Assembly: GCF_011806525.1 (NCBI RefSeq)
Contig: NZ_JAAVKI010000006.1
Span: 248,001 to 312,000, forward strand
Direction: 5' to 3'
DNA from: Thalassospira sp. HF15
GTDB lineage: Bacteria > Pseudomonadota > Alphaproteobacteria > Rhodospirillales > Thalassospiraceae
DNA: 64,000 nt
The notes beneath the pieces were generated by a model. The model was not told where the DNA came from. It made no database searches and saw nothing but the letters and a program-made list of their open reading frames with translations. The position numbers and the translations under genes were made by a program. Of this stretch, positions 46,484 to 54,689 are shown in pieces (positions within the stretch are counted from its first letter, which is position 1; every line of letters starts with the position of its first letter).

Positions 46484-47637
46484 CCCGGATGAAACTGGAC
46501 AAATTCTGTCTCGTTGCAGCGATTGCGGCCTTGCTGGCCCTGATCTTTCCGCTGTCGGGCATGGATAGCGAAACCGGAAAACAGATTGCCTTTGTCGGTG
46601 ACATTCCGGGACTTGCCATTGCCATGGCGCTTTGCGTCATCGCCGGTGCGGCCTTCACCTGGCTTGGTGTGCGTTCGATCAACGGCGGGTTTGTTATCCT
46701 TGCCATTGCCGTGTTTGGCTGCTGGCAGGCGACAAGTGTTCTCTATGATCATGGGGTTGCGGGTCATGCCGGGCTCGGGTTCTGGTTGTTCATCCTCTCG
46801 CTTTGGGCCTTTGTCTGGCGCGGGATTGATGTGATTGCCAATTTCCACAGTCTTGATCGCAGCAAACAGCATGCGGCAAACCTGATTGTGCCGGTGGCCT
46901 TTGGGGTTTGGCTTCTGTTTGTTTGGGAAGTCGTCGTATCGGGCTTTGGCGTGCCGCAGGTCCTGTTGCCGCCACCCAGCATGATTGGCGAACGTTTCGT
47001 CAATTCGACCGATATTCTGGCAGCTGACTTTCACCAGACCTTTGTGAAAGCAGTGCTGAGCGGCTATGTCATGGGGTGTGGCTCGGCCTTTATCATCGCC
47101 ATTGCGGTGGACCGTGTGCCGTTCCTCAAACGCGGGCTTTTGCCGCTGGGCAATATGGTTTCGGCGCTTCCGATCATTGGGGTCGCACCGATCATGGTGA
47201 TGTGGTTCGGCTTTGACTGGCAGTCGAAGGCAGCGGTCATCGTGATCATGACCTTCTTCCCGATGCTGGTGAATACCGTCACCGGGTTGAACGCGGCCGG
47301 AAAGCTCGAAAAGGATCTGATGGCAACATACGCCTCGAGCTATTGGTCAACGCTGTTTCGCCTGCGTTTGCCAGCTGCCATGCCGTTTGTTTTCAACGCA
47401 CTTAAAATCAATTCCACGCTTGCGCTGATTGGCGCAATCGTCGCCGAGTTTTTCGGCACCCCGATTGTGGGTATGGGCTTCCGCATCTCGACCGAGGTGG
47501 GCCGGATGAACATCGACATGGTCTGGGCGGAAATCGCATTGGCGGCCCTTGCGGGGACCGCCTTCTACGGAGCCGTGGCGTATATTGAGAGAAAAGCCAC
47601 GTCATGGCATCCGTCATTCAGGGTACGTCGCCATTAA
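46480..47637 (+). CDS. ABC transporter permease (second), with an N-terminal membrane extension
   Basis: A 385-aa permease. Residues 1-120 add about four hydrophobic segments (CLVAAIAALLALIFPL, GLAIAMALCVIAGAAF, FVILAIAVFGCW, LGFWLFILSLWAFVW) before the normal transporter core, which begins near NLIVPVAFGVWLLFVWEVV. The ATPase-contact loop is in ATYASSYWSTLFRLRLPAAMPFVF. It pairs with the upstream permease as a heterodimer. The extension is unusual for the NitT/TauT family and may stabilise the complex. It overlaps the previous gene by 4 bases. Confidence 0.88.
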   Translation: MTRMKLDKFCLVAAIAALLALIFPLSGMDSETGKQIAFVGDIPGLAIAMALCVIAGAAFTWLGVRSINGGFVILAIAVFGCWQATSVLYDHGVAGHAGLGFWLFILSLWAFVWRGIDVIANFHSLDRSKQHAANLIVPVAFGVWLLFVWEVVVSGFGVPQVLLPPPSMIGERFVNSTDILAADFHQTFVKAVLSGYVMGCGSAFIIAIAVDRVPFLKRGLLPLGNMVSALPIIGVAPIMVMWFGFDWQSKAAVIVIMTFFPMLVNTVTGLNAAGKLEKDLMATYASSYWSTLFRLRLPAAMPFVFNALKINSTLALIGAIVAEFFGTPIVGMGFRISTEVGRMNIDMVWAEIALAALAGTAFYGAVAYIERKATSWHPSFRVRRH

Positions 47638-47698
47638 AGGCATAAAACAAGACGACCCGCCGGGAGGACTTGACTACAACCTGAGGAGACATCGACGA

Positions 47699-48679
47699 AT
47701 GAATAAATTTATCGCGACTGCAATGGGGTTGAGTTTCGGGTTGGCATCGTTTTCCGCGATGGCAGCAGACGAAGTGACCCTGCAGCTTAAATGGGTCACA
47801 CAGGCCCAGTTTGCAGGCTACTATGTGGCACTGGACAAAGGCTTTTACGAAGAAGCTGATCTTGACGTAACCATCAATCCGGGTGGTCCGGACGTTGCCC
47901 CGCCGCAGGTGATTGCAGGTGGCGGTGCTGATGTGATCATTGACTGGATGCCGTCCGCACTTGCATCGCGCGAAAAGGGCGTGCCACTGGTCAACATCGC
48001 ACAGCCTTTCGCAAAATCGGGCATGATGCTGACCTGCCTGAAGGAAACCGGCATCGAAAGCCCGGAAGACTTCCCGGGTCGTACCCTTGGTGTGTGGTTC
48101 TTCGGTAACGAATATCCGTTCCTGAGCTGGATGTCGAAACTCGGCATTCCGACCGATGGCGGCGATAACGGTGTGACCGTGCTTAAGCAGGGCTTTAACG
48201 TTGATCCGCTGATCCAGAAGCAGGCCGACTGCGTCTCGACCATGACCTATAACGAGTACTGGCAGGTTATTGATGCCGGTATCGCGCCAGAGGAACTCAA
48301 TGTCTTCAAATACGAAGACCAGGGCGTCGCAACGCTTGAAGATGGTCTTTATGTTCTTGAAGACAACCTGTCGGATCCGGCATTCGTCGACAAGATGTCG
48401 CGTTTTGTTGAAGCCAGCATGAAGGGCTGGAACTGGGCGAAAGAAAACCCGGAAGACGCAGCCATGATCGTTCTTGATAACGACATGACCGGTGCGCAGA
48501 CCGAAAAACATCAGGTCCGCATGATGAAAGAAATCGCCAAACTGCTTGGTGATTCTGCGGTTCTCGACGAAGCAGCCTATCAGCGTACCGTTGACAGCTT
48601 GCTGTCGGGTGGTTCCGATCCGGTGATCACCAAGGAGCCGGAAGGTGCCTGGACCCACGCTGTTACCGGCAAGATGTAA
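47699..48679 (+). CDS. ABC transporter substrate-binding protein, NMT1/THI5-like
   Basis: A 326-aa periplasmic protein with a signal peptide (residues 1-22, ending FSAMAADE). VTLQLKWVTQAQFAGYYVALDKGFY is the signature of the NMT1/THI5-like family, which includes binding proteins for pyrimidine precursors such as hydroxymethylpyrimidine. The gene completes the ABC system and is followed by dihydropyrimidinase. Both the family and the place point to a pyrimidine-like ligand; this is an inference. The start is ATG 47699 after GAGGAG. Confidence 0.9.
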   Translation: MNKFIATAMGLSFGLASFSAMAADEVTLQLKWVTQAQFAGYYVALDKGFYEEADLDVTINPGGPDVAPPQVIAGGGADVIIDWMPSALASREKGVPLVNIAQPFAKSGMMLTCLKETGIESPEDFPGRTLGVWFFGNEYPFLSWMSKLGIPTDGGDNGVTVLKQGFNVDPLIQKQADCVSTMTYNEYWQVIDAGIAPEELNVFKYEDQGVATLEDGLYVLEDNLSDPAFVDKMSRFVEASMKGWNWAKENPEDAAMIVLDNDMTGAQTEKHQVRMMKEIAKLLGDSAVLDEAAYQRTVDSLLSGGSDPVITKEPEGAWTHAVTGKM

Positions 48680-48702
48680 TCTTTTCATCTTGTGATCTTT
48701 GA

Positions 48703-48733
48703 CCGTCCGGCGGGGTTTGGCTTCGCCGGACGG
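48703..48733 (+). other. Intercistronic stem-loop after the binding-protein gene
   Basis: CCGTCCGGCG (48703-48712) pairs perfectly with CGCCGGACGG (48724-48733) around 11 nt. There is no T-run. It may stabilise the abundant binding-protein message or attenuate transcription into the dihydropyrimidinase gene. Confidence 0.55.
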
Positions 48734-48849
48734 GATTGCCTCCTGAACTACGACAATTGATTGAATACCCTCGGGGTGTTTGGAGAAACCGGGCGAAATG
48801 CCGGGATGGCCCGCAACTTTTCGCCGCTCAGACAGACAAGGAGCCACCC

Positions 48850-50301
48850 ATGTCCATGGTTATTCGTGGCGGAACCATCGTTACCGCCGACCTGACGTAC
48901 AAATCCGATATCCTGATCGAAGACGGCAAGATTGCCGCCATCGGGGACAACCTGACCGGGGACAAGGTGATTGAAGCCGACGGCTGCTATGTGATGCCCG
49001 GCGGGATTGATCCGCATACCCATATGGAAATGCCCTTCATGGGCACTTATTCCGAAGACGATTTCGAAAGCGGCACCAAGGCCGCGGTTGCCGGTGGCAC
49101 GACCATGGTGGTCGATTTCTGCCTGCCGGCCCCGAACCAGTCGCTGCTCGAAGCGCTGCAGGCTTGGGACAACAAGTCCTCCAAGGCGGTATGTGACTAT
49201 TCCTTCCACATGGCGATCACTTGGTGGAGCGAGCAGGTCTTTGACGAAATGAAGACCGTCGTGCAGGAAAAGGGCATCAACACCTTCAAGCACTTCATGG
49301 CCTACAAGGGTGCGCTGATGGTCGATGATGACGAGATGTTCGCATCCTTCTCGCGCTGTTCGGAACTGGGCGCAATGCCGCTGGTTCATGCCGAAAACGG
49401 CGACGTGGTCGCAACCCTTCAGGCGAAATTGCTGGCCGAAGGCAATAATGGCCCCGAGGCACACGCCTATTCACGGCCCGTGGATGTCGAAGGCGAGGCC
49501 TGCAACCGTGCGATCATGATTGCCGATATGGCCAATGTGCCGCTTTATATCGTGCATGTATCGTGCGAACCGGCCCACGAAGCCATCCGCCGTGCCCGTC
49601 AGAACGGCAAGCGTGTGTTTGGCGAACCGCTGATCCAGCACCTTATTCTGGATGACAGCGAATACAAGAATGCTGATTGGGATCACGCGGCACGTCGCGT
49701 CATGTCCCCGCCGTTCCGCAGCAAGGAACATCAGGATGGTCTGTGGAATGGCCTGGCATCGGGCAGCCTGCAGGTTGTCGCGACCGACCACTGCGCATTC
49801 ACCACCGAACAGAAACGCATGGGCGTTGGTGACTTCACCAAGATCCCGAACGGCACGGGCGGCCTTGAAGACCGCATGCCGCTTCTGTGGACCTATGGTG
49901 TCGGTACCGGTCGTCTGACCCCGAACGAGTTCGTGGCGGCCACCTCGACCAACATTGCCAAGATCCTCAATATCTATCCGCGCAAGGGTGCTGTTCTGGT
50001 GGGGGCTGATGCCGACCTCGTGGTCTGGGATCCGAAGGCATCCAAAACCATCACCGCAGATCACCAGCAGTCCTCGATTGACTACAACGTGTTCGAGGGC
50101 ATCGAAGTGACCGGTCTGCCGCGCTACACCATCAGCCGCGGTCGCATTGCCGCCGAAGAAGGTGTGGTTCTCGCCAAATGTGGTGACGGTGAATTCATCG
50201 CCCGCGAACCGTATCCGGCGGTTAACAAGGCGCTTTCCAAATGGAAAGAAATCACATCCCCGCGCAAGGTCGAGCGCAAAGGTATTCCGGCAGGCGTCTA
50301 A
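48850..50301 (+). CDS. Dihydropyrimidinase (D-hydantoinase)
   Basis: A 483-aa cyclic amidohydrolase. Binuclear metal ligands are H56 and H58 (GGIDPHTHME), the carbamylated lysine K147 (NTFKHFMAYKG), H180 (PLVHAENGD), H236 (YIVHVSCEP) and D313 (VVATDHCAF). It hydrolyses dihydrouracil and dihydrothymine to N-carbamoyl-beta-amino acids, the second step of the reductive pathway. The ATG at 48850 follows AAGGAGCC. It is the last gene of the transporter operon. Confidence 0.93.
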   Translation: MSMVIRGGTIVTADLTYKSDILIEDGKIAAIGDNLTGDKVIEADGCYVMPGGIDPHTHMEMPFMGTYSEDDFESGTKAAVAGGTTMVVDFCLPAPNQSLLEALQAWDNKSSKAVCDYSFHMAITWWSEQVFDEMKTVVQEKGINTFKHFMAYKGALMVDDDEMFASFSRCSELGAMPLVHAENGDVVATLQAKLLAEGNNGPEAHAYSRPVDVEGEACNRAIMIADMANVPLYIVHVSCEPAHEAIRRARQNGKRVFGEPLIQHLILDDSEYKNADWDHAARRVMSPPFRSKEHQDGLWNGLASGSLQVVATDHCAFTTEQKRMGVGDFTKIPNGTGGLEDRMPLLWTYGVGTGRLTPNEFVAATSTNIAKILNIYPRKGAVLVGADADLVVWDPKASKTITADHQQSSIDYNVFEGIEVTGLPRYTISRGRIAAEEGVVLAKCGDGEFIAREPYPAVNKALSKWKEITSPRKVERKGIPAGV

Positions 50302-50325
50302 GCCGACCGGAAACAACGCATCAAA

Positions 50326-50353
50326 AAACGGGGCAGCCAATGGCTGCCCCGTT
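50326..50353 (+). terminator. Terminator after the dihydropyrimidinase gene
   Basis: AAACGGGGCAGCC (50326-50338) pairs with GGCTGCCCCGTTT around a short AAT loop, followed by CTGTTTTG. It marks the end of the pyrimidine locus. Confidence 0.88.
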
Positions 50354-50420
50354 TCTGTTTTGGGTCATCATCGATCACGGGGTGGGGGAAAATGAAAGAC
50401 GCGGCCCGTAAACAGTTGGA

Positions 50421-50633
50421 TCATTCCTTGGCGCGGTATTCATCTGGCAGAATGAAAACCTCGTCGGCGCGGCCATATCCGCCATCAAGGACTTCTTCGA
50501 TCAGAACCATCGTGTGAGGACGGGCAGCTTCCGAGAAGTATTCAACCAGCATGTCGGTGGTTTTATGGATAATCTCTTCTTTCTGGGCGGTGCTCAGCGC
50601 ACCTTGCGGGGTTTTGATATTGACGAATGGCAT
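50421..50633 (-). CDS. 4-oxalocrotonate tautomerase-family protein
   Basis: A 70-aa protein beginning MPFVNIKTPQGALS, so the catalytic N-terminal proline is exposed after removal of Met. The size fits a small tautomerase that assembles into hexamers. It may tautomerise a keto acid or act on a related compound. It is 68 bp downstream of an SDR gene on the same strand, and both are probably controlled by the divergent LysR regulator. Confidence 0.85.
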   Translation of the reverse strand: MPFVNIKTPQGALSTAQKEEIIHKTTDMLVEYFSEAARPHTMVLIEEVLDGGYGRADEVFILPDEYRAKE

Positions 50634-50701
50634 GTGATATCTCCGTTTAGGGCTATGTCATGATGGGCTGTGTGGTTGATGAACGGGCGTTTTGGGGCCG
50701 C

Positions 50702-51442
50702 TTAGACAACACCGCCGTTTGCGCGAATGGTTTGTCCGCTGATCCAGCCGCCTTGCTCCGAGGCAAGGAAACTGACGACATTTGTGATGTCATCTGGTTG
50801 GCCCAGACGTTTGAACGGGTTCATGGCAGTGATGTTTTCAATCAGTTCATCGCTTTTACCCTTGAGGAAAAAGTCGGTGGCAACGGGGCCGGGGGCGACG
50901 GCATTGACCGTAATTCCCCTTGGTCCGAGTTCCTTTGCCAGAACGTGGGTCAGGGCTTCGACGGCCGCCTTGGTTGCGGCATAGACCCCGTATGTCGGTT
51001 GATAAAGTCCGACCACGCTTGATGAAAAGCTGATGATGCGGCCACCGTCACGCAACTGATTGGCAGCTGACCGCATACCGCGAAAAACGCCGCCAAGATT
51101 AACCGCAACCTGCTTTTCGAAGGCATCATCATCTGTGTCGGCAATCGATGCACACGACATGATCCCTGCATTGTTGACCAGAACATCAACACCGCCGAAT
51201 GCGGCCTTTGCGGCATCAAACAAATGCGCAATCCCGTCAGGCGCACCGATATCGGCGGCAATCGCGACGGCGCTGCCGCCAGATGCCTTGATATCGGAAA
51301 CAAGCGTTTCGGCGGCGTCAGCGCTGCTGTTGTAATTCACGACAACAGCAAAACCGTCAGCGGCCAGTTTGCGGGCAAGGTTGGCACCAATGCCCCGTGA
51401 TGCGCCGGTGATGATTGCTGTTTTCTGTGTCTTGTCAGACAT
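50702..51442 (-). CDS. SDR-family oxidoreductase
   Basis: A 246-aa classical short-chain dehydrogenase. The cofactor motif is TGASRGIG (residues 13-20), followed by NNAG, the catalytic serines in SFSSSVVG, and YAATKAA with the Tyr/Lys pair. NYNSS after beta-2 suggests NADP(H) preference. The substrate is unknown. It is divergent from a lysR gene and followed by a tautomerase gene, a common small operon layout for redox or aldehyde detoxification. Confidence 0.88.
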   Translation of the reverse strand: MSDKTQKTAIITGASRGIGANLARKLAADGFAVVVNYNSSADAAETLVSDIKASGGSAVAIAADIGAPDGIAHLFDAAKAAFGGVDVLVNNAGIMSCASIADTDDDAFEKQVAVNLGGVFRGMRSAANQLRDGGRIISFSSSVVGLYQPTYGVYAATKAAVEALTHVLAKELGPRGITVNAVAPGPVATDFFLKGKSDELIENITAMNPFKRLGQPDDITNVVSFLASEQGGWISGQTIRANGGVV

Positions 51443-51517
51443 GACAAACTCCTTTTGCTGTTTTTTGGTGCCGGCTCTGGGCTGTGATTGATGTTGGCAA
51501 AGGTAGTCGGAAGGTAT

Positions 51518-51538
51518 ATTCAGAACAATCGCCTGAAT
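51518..51538. promoter_or_regulatory. Dyad between the sdr and lysR genes
   Basis: ATTCAG-N9-CTGAAT is a perfect 6-bp inverted repeat, 33 bp before the lysR start. LysR regulators bind such dyads to control a divergent target. Confidence 0.55.
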
Positions 51539-51570
51539 TTTGACATCACTATTCGTATGGAGCGAACAAA

Positions 51571-52473
51571 GTGGATCGTCTTGATCGCATGTCCCTGTTT
51601 GTCAGGATCGTTGAACGCGGCAGTTTTTCGGATGCGGCGGCGGATCTTGGAATGGCGCGCTCTACAGCAACAGAGGCCATCAAGGTTCTGGAACGTGACC
51701 TTGATGTGCGCTTGCTTGAACGGACAACCCGCCATGTCACGCCGACGCTTGATGGTCGGGAATATTATCAACGCTGCTTGTCTATTCTGGGTGATGTCGA
51801 AGACGCCGAGGGATTGTTTCGCAACCCGTCACCGGCGGGGCTGCTGCGCATTGATGCGCACGGTTATCTGACGCGAACGTTTATCTTGCCGCACCTGCCA
51901 GAATTCCTTGAACGGTATCCTGACTTGAACATTCATTTCGGCCAGACGGACCGGTTTGTTGATCTGGTGCGCGAAGGCGTTGATTGCGTTATCCGGGCGG
52001 GCGAGCTTAATGACAGCAGCATGATCGCGCGACATTTGGGTGATCTTGACGAAGTCACCATTGCCAGTGCCGATTACATCGAAAAATTTGGCACGCCCAT
52101 GACCCCCAATGATCTGGACGGGCATCAAATGGTTGCTTTTGTATCCTCAAGAACCGGGGAGGCCATGCCGCTGGAATTTCAGATCGACGGCAAAGTAAGC
52201 TATGTTAACTTGCCCAGTCGGGTGACGGCGAACAATTCGAACACGGTGGCGGCACTGGCCCGGTTGGGCTTCGGGATCATGCAGGCCCCGAGATACCATT
52301 TCGCTGACGAACTCGCGCGCGGCAACATGGTGGAGCTTCTGAGCGACTATCCGCCGTTGCCAATTCCACTTGCCGCTGTCTATCCGCAAAACCGCCAGGT
52401 TACCCGGCGTTTGCGCGTTTTCCTTGATTGGGTGGCCGAGATATTTGCATCCGCTGATTTGCAGGGGCGCTGA
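51571..52473 (+). CDS. LysR-family transcriptional regulator
   Basis: A 300-aa regulator. Its helix-turn-helix is at residues 15-60 (FVRIVERGSFSDAAADLGMARSTATEAIKVLERDLDVRLLERTTR), followed by the effector domain (GLLRIDAHGYLTRTFILPHLPEFLERYPDL). It starts with GTG 51571 after GGAGCG. It is divergent from the SDR-tautomerase pair and is its likely regulator. The effector is unknown. Confidence 0.92.
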   Translation: MDRLDRMSLFVRIVERGSFSDAAADLGMARSTATEAIKVLERDLDVRLLERTTRHVTPTLDGREYYQRCLSILGDVEDAEGLFRNPSPAGLLRIDAHGYLTRTFILPHLPEFLERYPDLNIHFGQTDRFVDLVREGVDCVIRAGELNDSSMIARHLGDLDEVTIASADYIEKFGTPMTPNDLDGHQMVAFVSSRTGEAMPLEFQIDGKVSYVNLPSRVTANNSNTVAALARLGFGIMQAPRYHFADELARGNMVELLSDYPPLPIPLAAVYPQNRQVTRRLRVFLDWVAEIFASADLQGR

Positions 52474-52503
52474 CAAACGACGGCACCCTGAGATGTCAGA
52501 CGC

Positions 52504-52824
52504 TTAGCTCGGACTAAACAATTTCAGCATCACGATCCCCGAAAGAATAAGCGCGATGGCGACCAACCGCCCCGGATTGGCTGGTTCGCCGACCATGATG
52601 ATACCAAAGATCACGGCACCTGCGGCACCAATGCCGGTCCAGATAGCGTATGCCGTGCCAATCGGGATGGATCGCATTGCGATTGACAGCAGCCAGAAAC
52701 TGGCGGCGATTGCGGCAATGGTAAGCGCACTTGGGATGGGCTTGGTGAAGCCTTCGGTATATTTCAGGCCAATCGCCCAGCAAATTTCAAGAAATCCGGC
52801 AATAACCAACGCTGTCCAGGCCAT
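52504..52824 (-). CDS. sugE: Guanidinium exporter SugE/Gdx (small multidrug resistance family)
   Basis: A 106-aa four-helix protein. The essential glutamate is E13 in IAGFLEICWAIGLKY. Gdx-type hallmarks are GLKYTEGFTKPIPS and IPIGTAYAIWTGIGAAGAV. It exports guanidinium by proton antiport as an antiparallel dimer. The assignment is reinforced by the guanidine-II riboswitch in its leader. An AGGAGG ribosome site lies six bases before the ATG at 52824. Confidence 0.93.
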   Translation of the reverse strand: MAWTALVIAGFLEICWAIGLKYTEGFTKPIPSALTIAAIAASFWLLSIAMRSIPIGTAYAIWTGIGAAGAVIFGIIMVGEPANPGRLVAIALILSGIVMLKLFSPS

Positions 52825-52842
52825 GGGGGCCTCCTGTCTTGC

Positions 52843-52888
52843 GGGGCCGTCCCCAGTGATCGGATCAGGAATACCGGTCGTCCGGTAT
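52843..52888 (-). promoter_or_regulatory. Guanidine-II (mini-ykkC) riboswitch controlling sugE
   Basis: On the minus strand two hairpins occur in tandem: ATACCGG-ACGA-CCGGTAT (52888 to 52871) and GGGG-ACGG-CCCC (52854 to 52843), separated by 16 nt. Two stems with ACGR tetraloops shortly upstream of a ribosome site are the defining mini-ykkC architecture, which binds guanidinium. The second hairpin ends 7 nt before AGGAGG, so ligand-stabilised loop-loop contact could free the ribosome site. Confidence 0.92.
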
Positions 52889-53086
52889 CACGGTGGAAAG
52901 TCGAAGTACCTGTAATCACTCTAAATCACGGGATGCATTGCGACAATGTAAAAATGACGCAGTGCAGCATGGGTGTTTGCATCCAAAAAGGGCACTTGGG
53001 CCAAGACGATAGATGCATGGCTCGATGCTCTGGACTATGATCAAGCCATATGATGACGCGCCGCACTTCAAAGGTTTGATGTTCAC

Positions 53087-53734
53087 GTGACGAACCCCGA
53101 TCAACACCACGCCCCAAAGGTTCCGACCGTCGGTCTTGTTCTGGCCGGGGGCGAGGCACGCCGCATGGGCGGGAACAAGGCCTTTCGCGAGGTCGGCGGT
53201 AAAAGCCTGATCGGCCGGGTGATTGAGGTCGCCCAGTCGCAGTGCGATCAGGTGATGATTTCATCCAATGCCGGGGCAGAAGCATTTGCCGATTACGGCT
53301 TGCCGGTGGTTGGGGATGAGCCCGAACCGGGGCAGGGGCCATTGGGCGGTATTTTGGGTGGTTTGAATGCACTGCCCGATGGCATCGACTGGCTGGTGAC
53401 CTTCCCGGTCGATTGCCCGATTGTACCGCTTGATATGGTGGCGCGTTTGCTAGGTGCGGCCCAAGCAGACGATGCCAAAGCGGCCTTTGCCAGCCATCTC
53501 GACCGCGATCATTACCTTTCAAGCATCTGGCACCGTGATGCCGCGGCGGTAATTGCCGATTTGTTGGCAAACGATAACCGCCGCGTGCGCGGACCTTTGC
53601 AGGCGCTGGGGGCGCCTCGGGTGATTTTTGAAGAGCGCGTGGCCGGGGTGGAGCCGTTTACCAACGTCAATACACCCGATGATCTCAAGCTGGTCAATGC
53701 GGCCCTTGCGAGCACACTAACCGAACAGGGTTAG
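53087..53734 (+). CDS. mobA: Molybdenum cofactor guanylyltransferase MobA
   Basis: A 215-aa nucleotidyltransferase. The GTP-binding motif is LVLAGGEARRMGGNK (residues 18-32), followed by PEPGQGPLGGILGGL and the metal-site aspartate in FPVDCPIVP. It attaches GMP to molybdopterin to form the MGD cofactor for DMSO-reductase-type enzymes. It starts with GTG 53087; the ribosome site AAAGG is somewhat distant. Its stop overlaps the convergent Sel1-like gene by 4 bases. Confidence 0.9.
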   Translation: MTNPDQHHAPKVPTVGLVLAGGEARRMGGNKAFREVGGKSLIGRVIEVAQSQCDQVMISSNAGAEAFADYGLPVVGDEPEPGQGPLGGILGGLNALPDGIDWLVTFPVDCPIVPLDMVARLLGAAQADDAKAAFASHLDRDHYLSSIWHRDAAAVIADLLANDNRRVRGPLQALGAPRVIFEERVAGVEPFTNVNTPDDLKLVNAALASTLTEQG

Positions 53735-54606
53735 TCAACCGCGCAGCCGCGCCAGGGCTGCCATGGCTGATAGTTTTTGAAGAACTCGGCCAGGAAATGA
53801 TCGACGCGTTCGCGGTTGATGGCGCGGTCCTCGGGTGACAGGTCCTCGTCAAATTTGCCACAGTTCTCCTCGACCGCATCCCCGATGGATTTCCAGTCGA
53901 TATCTTCGTTGTGGCCGGGCATGCCGGTCGCAATCGCGCACCATCCAACGGCCTCGGCCTTGTCATCTACCGCGCGGGCCTCTTCAGCAAGATAGGCGGC
54001 TGCGCGCATTTCACCGTGCTGGGCGGCGCGCCTAAGATAGGTCAGACGGTCCACATCGCTTTCGGAAAACCGGTTGGCAAGCAGGGTGGCCGCACGCGGA
54101 TCACCAATTTCCCAGGCTTGTTTCAGATGTGCTTTTGCTGTGGCCCCTTCGCCTCGATCGAGCGCGTCAAGCGCCAGCCACAGCATGGCCTGCGTGTTGT
54201 TTTTCTGAGCCGCACTGGTATAGAGATCGCGAATATCGGCCTTTTCACCGCCCAAGGCTTCCAGACGGCGTGCCATGACAACGCTGGCATCGGGATTGTT
54301 GTTTTCAGATGCCTGTTCCATCAGGGCCCAGCCAGTATTCTCATTGGCGGGGACGCCAACCCCATTGATGGTCTGACAGGACAGAAGATACTGCGCGGTG
54401 GCGTTGCCGTTTTCGGCCAGAGGCGCAAAAGTAGCGGCTGATTTTCCAAATTCGCCATCACGATACGCATTGATCCCGTCATCAAGTGCGGATGATGCCG
54501 ATGCAGGGACCGCACCCAAGGCAATCATCGTGGCAAGCGTCAAAGCGCCAACGGTTGTGGCGTTGAAACAGGATGATTTTGCTGAACGGGCAATGAAGTT
54601 TTTCAT
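53731..54606 (-). CDS. Exported Sel1/TPR-like repeat protein
   Basis: A 291-aa protein with a signal peptide (TLATMIALGAVPASASS, cleavage near residue 38). The rest consists of helical repeats related to Sel1/TPR (LDDGINAYRDGEFGKSAATFAPLAENGNATAQYLL, TAKAHLKQAWEIGDPRAATLLANRF, YLRRAAQHGEMRAAAYLAEEA). The C-terminal ENCGKFDEDLSPEDRAINRERVDHF is unassigned. Such proteins mediate protein contacts in the periplasm. I use the ATG at 54606; a TTG at 54633 is possible. No functional partner is evident. Confidence 0.75.
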   Translation of the reverse strand: MKNFIARSAKSSCFNATTVGALTLATMIALGAVPASASSALDDGINAYRDGEFGKSAATFAPLAENGNATAQYLLSCQTINGVGVPANENTGWALMEQASENNNPDASVVMARRLEALGGEKADIRDLYTSAAQKNNTQAMLWLALDALDRGEGATAKAHLKQAWEIGDPRAATLLANRFSESDVDRLTYLRRAAQHGEMRAAAYLAEEARAVDDKAEAVGWCAIATGMPGHNEDIDWKSIGDAVEENCGKFDEDLSPEDRAINRERVDHFLAEFFKNYQPWQPWRGCAVD

Positions 54607-54641
54607 GGTGTCTTGTCTAACATTTCTGTGCAAATCGGGCG

Positions 54642-54681
54642 AAAAAAAATGCCAGGACAGATCAGGCGATCCATCCTGGCA
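54642..54681 (-). terminator. Terminator of the chemoreceptor gene
   Basis: On the minus strand TGCCAGGA (54681-54674) pairs with TCCTGGCA (54657-54650) and is followed by eight T (54649-54642). Confidence 0.88.
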
Positions 54682-54689
54682 AGTTGCCT

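Noticed and set aside
47618-48847. 409-aa minus-strand open frame opposite the ABC binding-protein gene
   Set aside because: No family features, and the plus strand encodes an obvious NMT1/THI5-like protein with a signal peptide and ribosome site.
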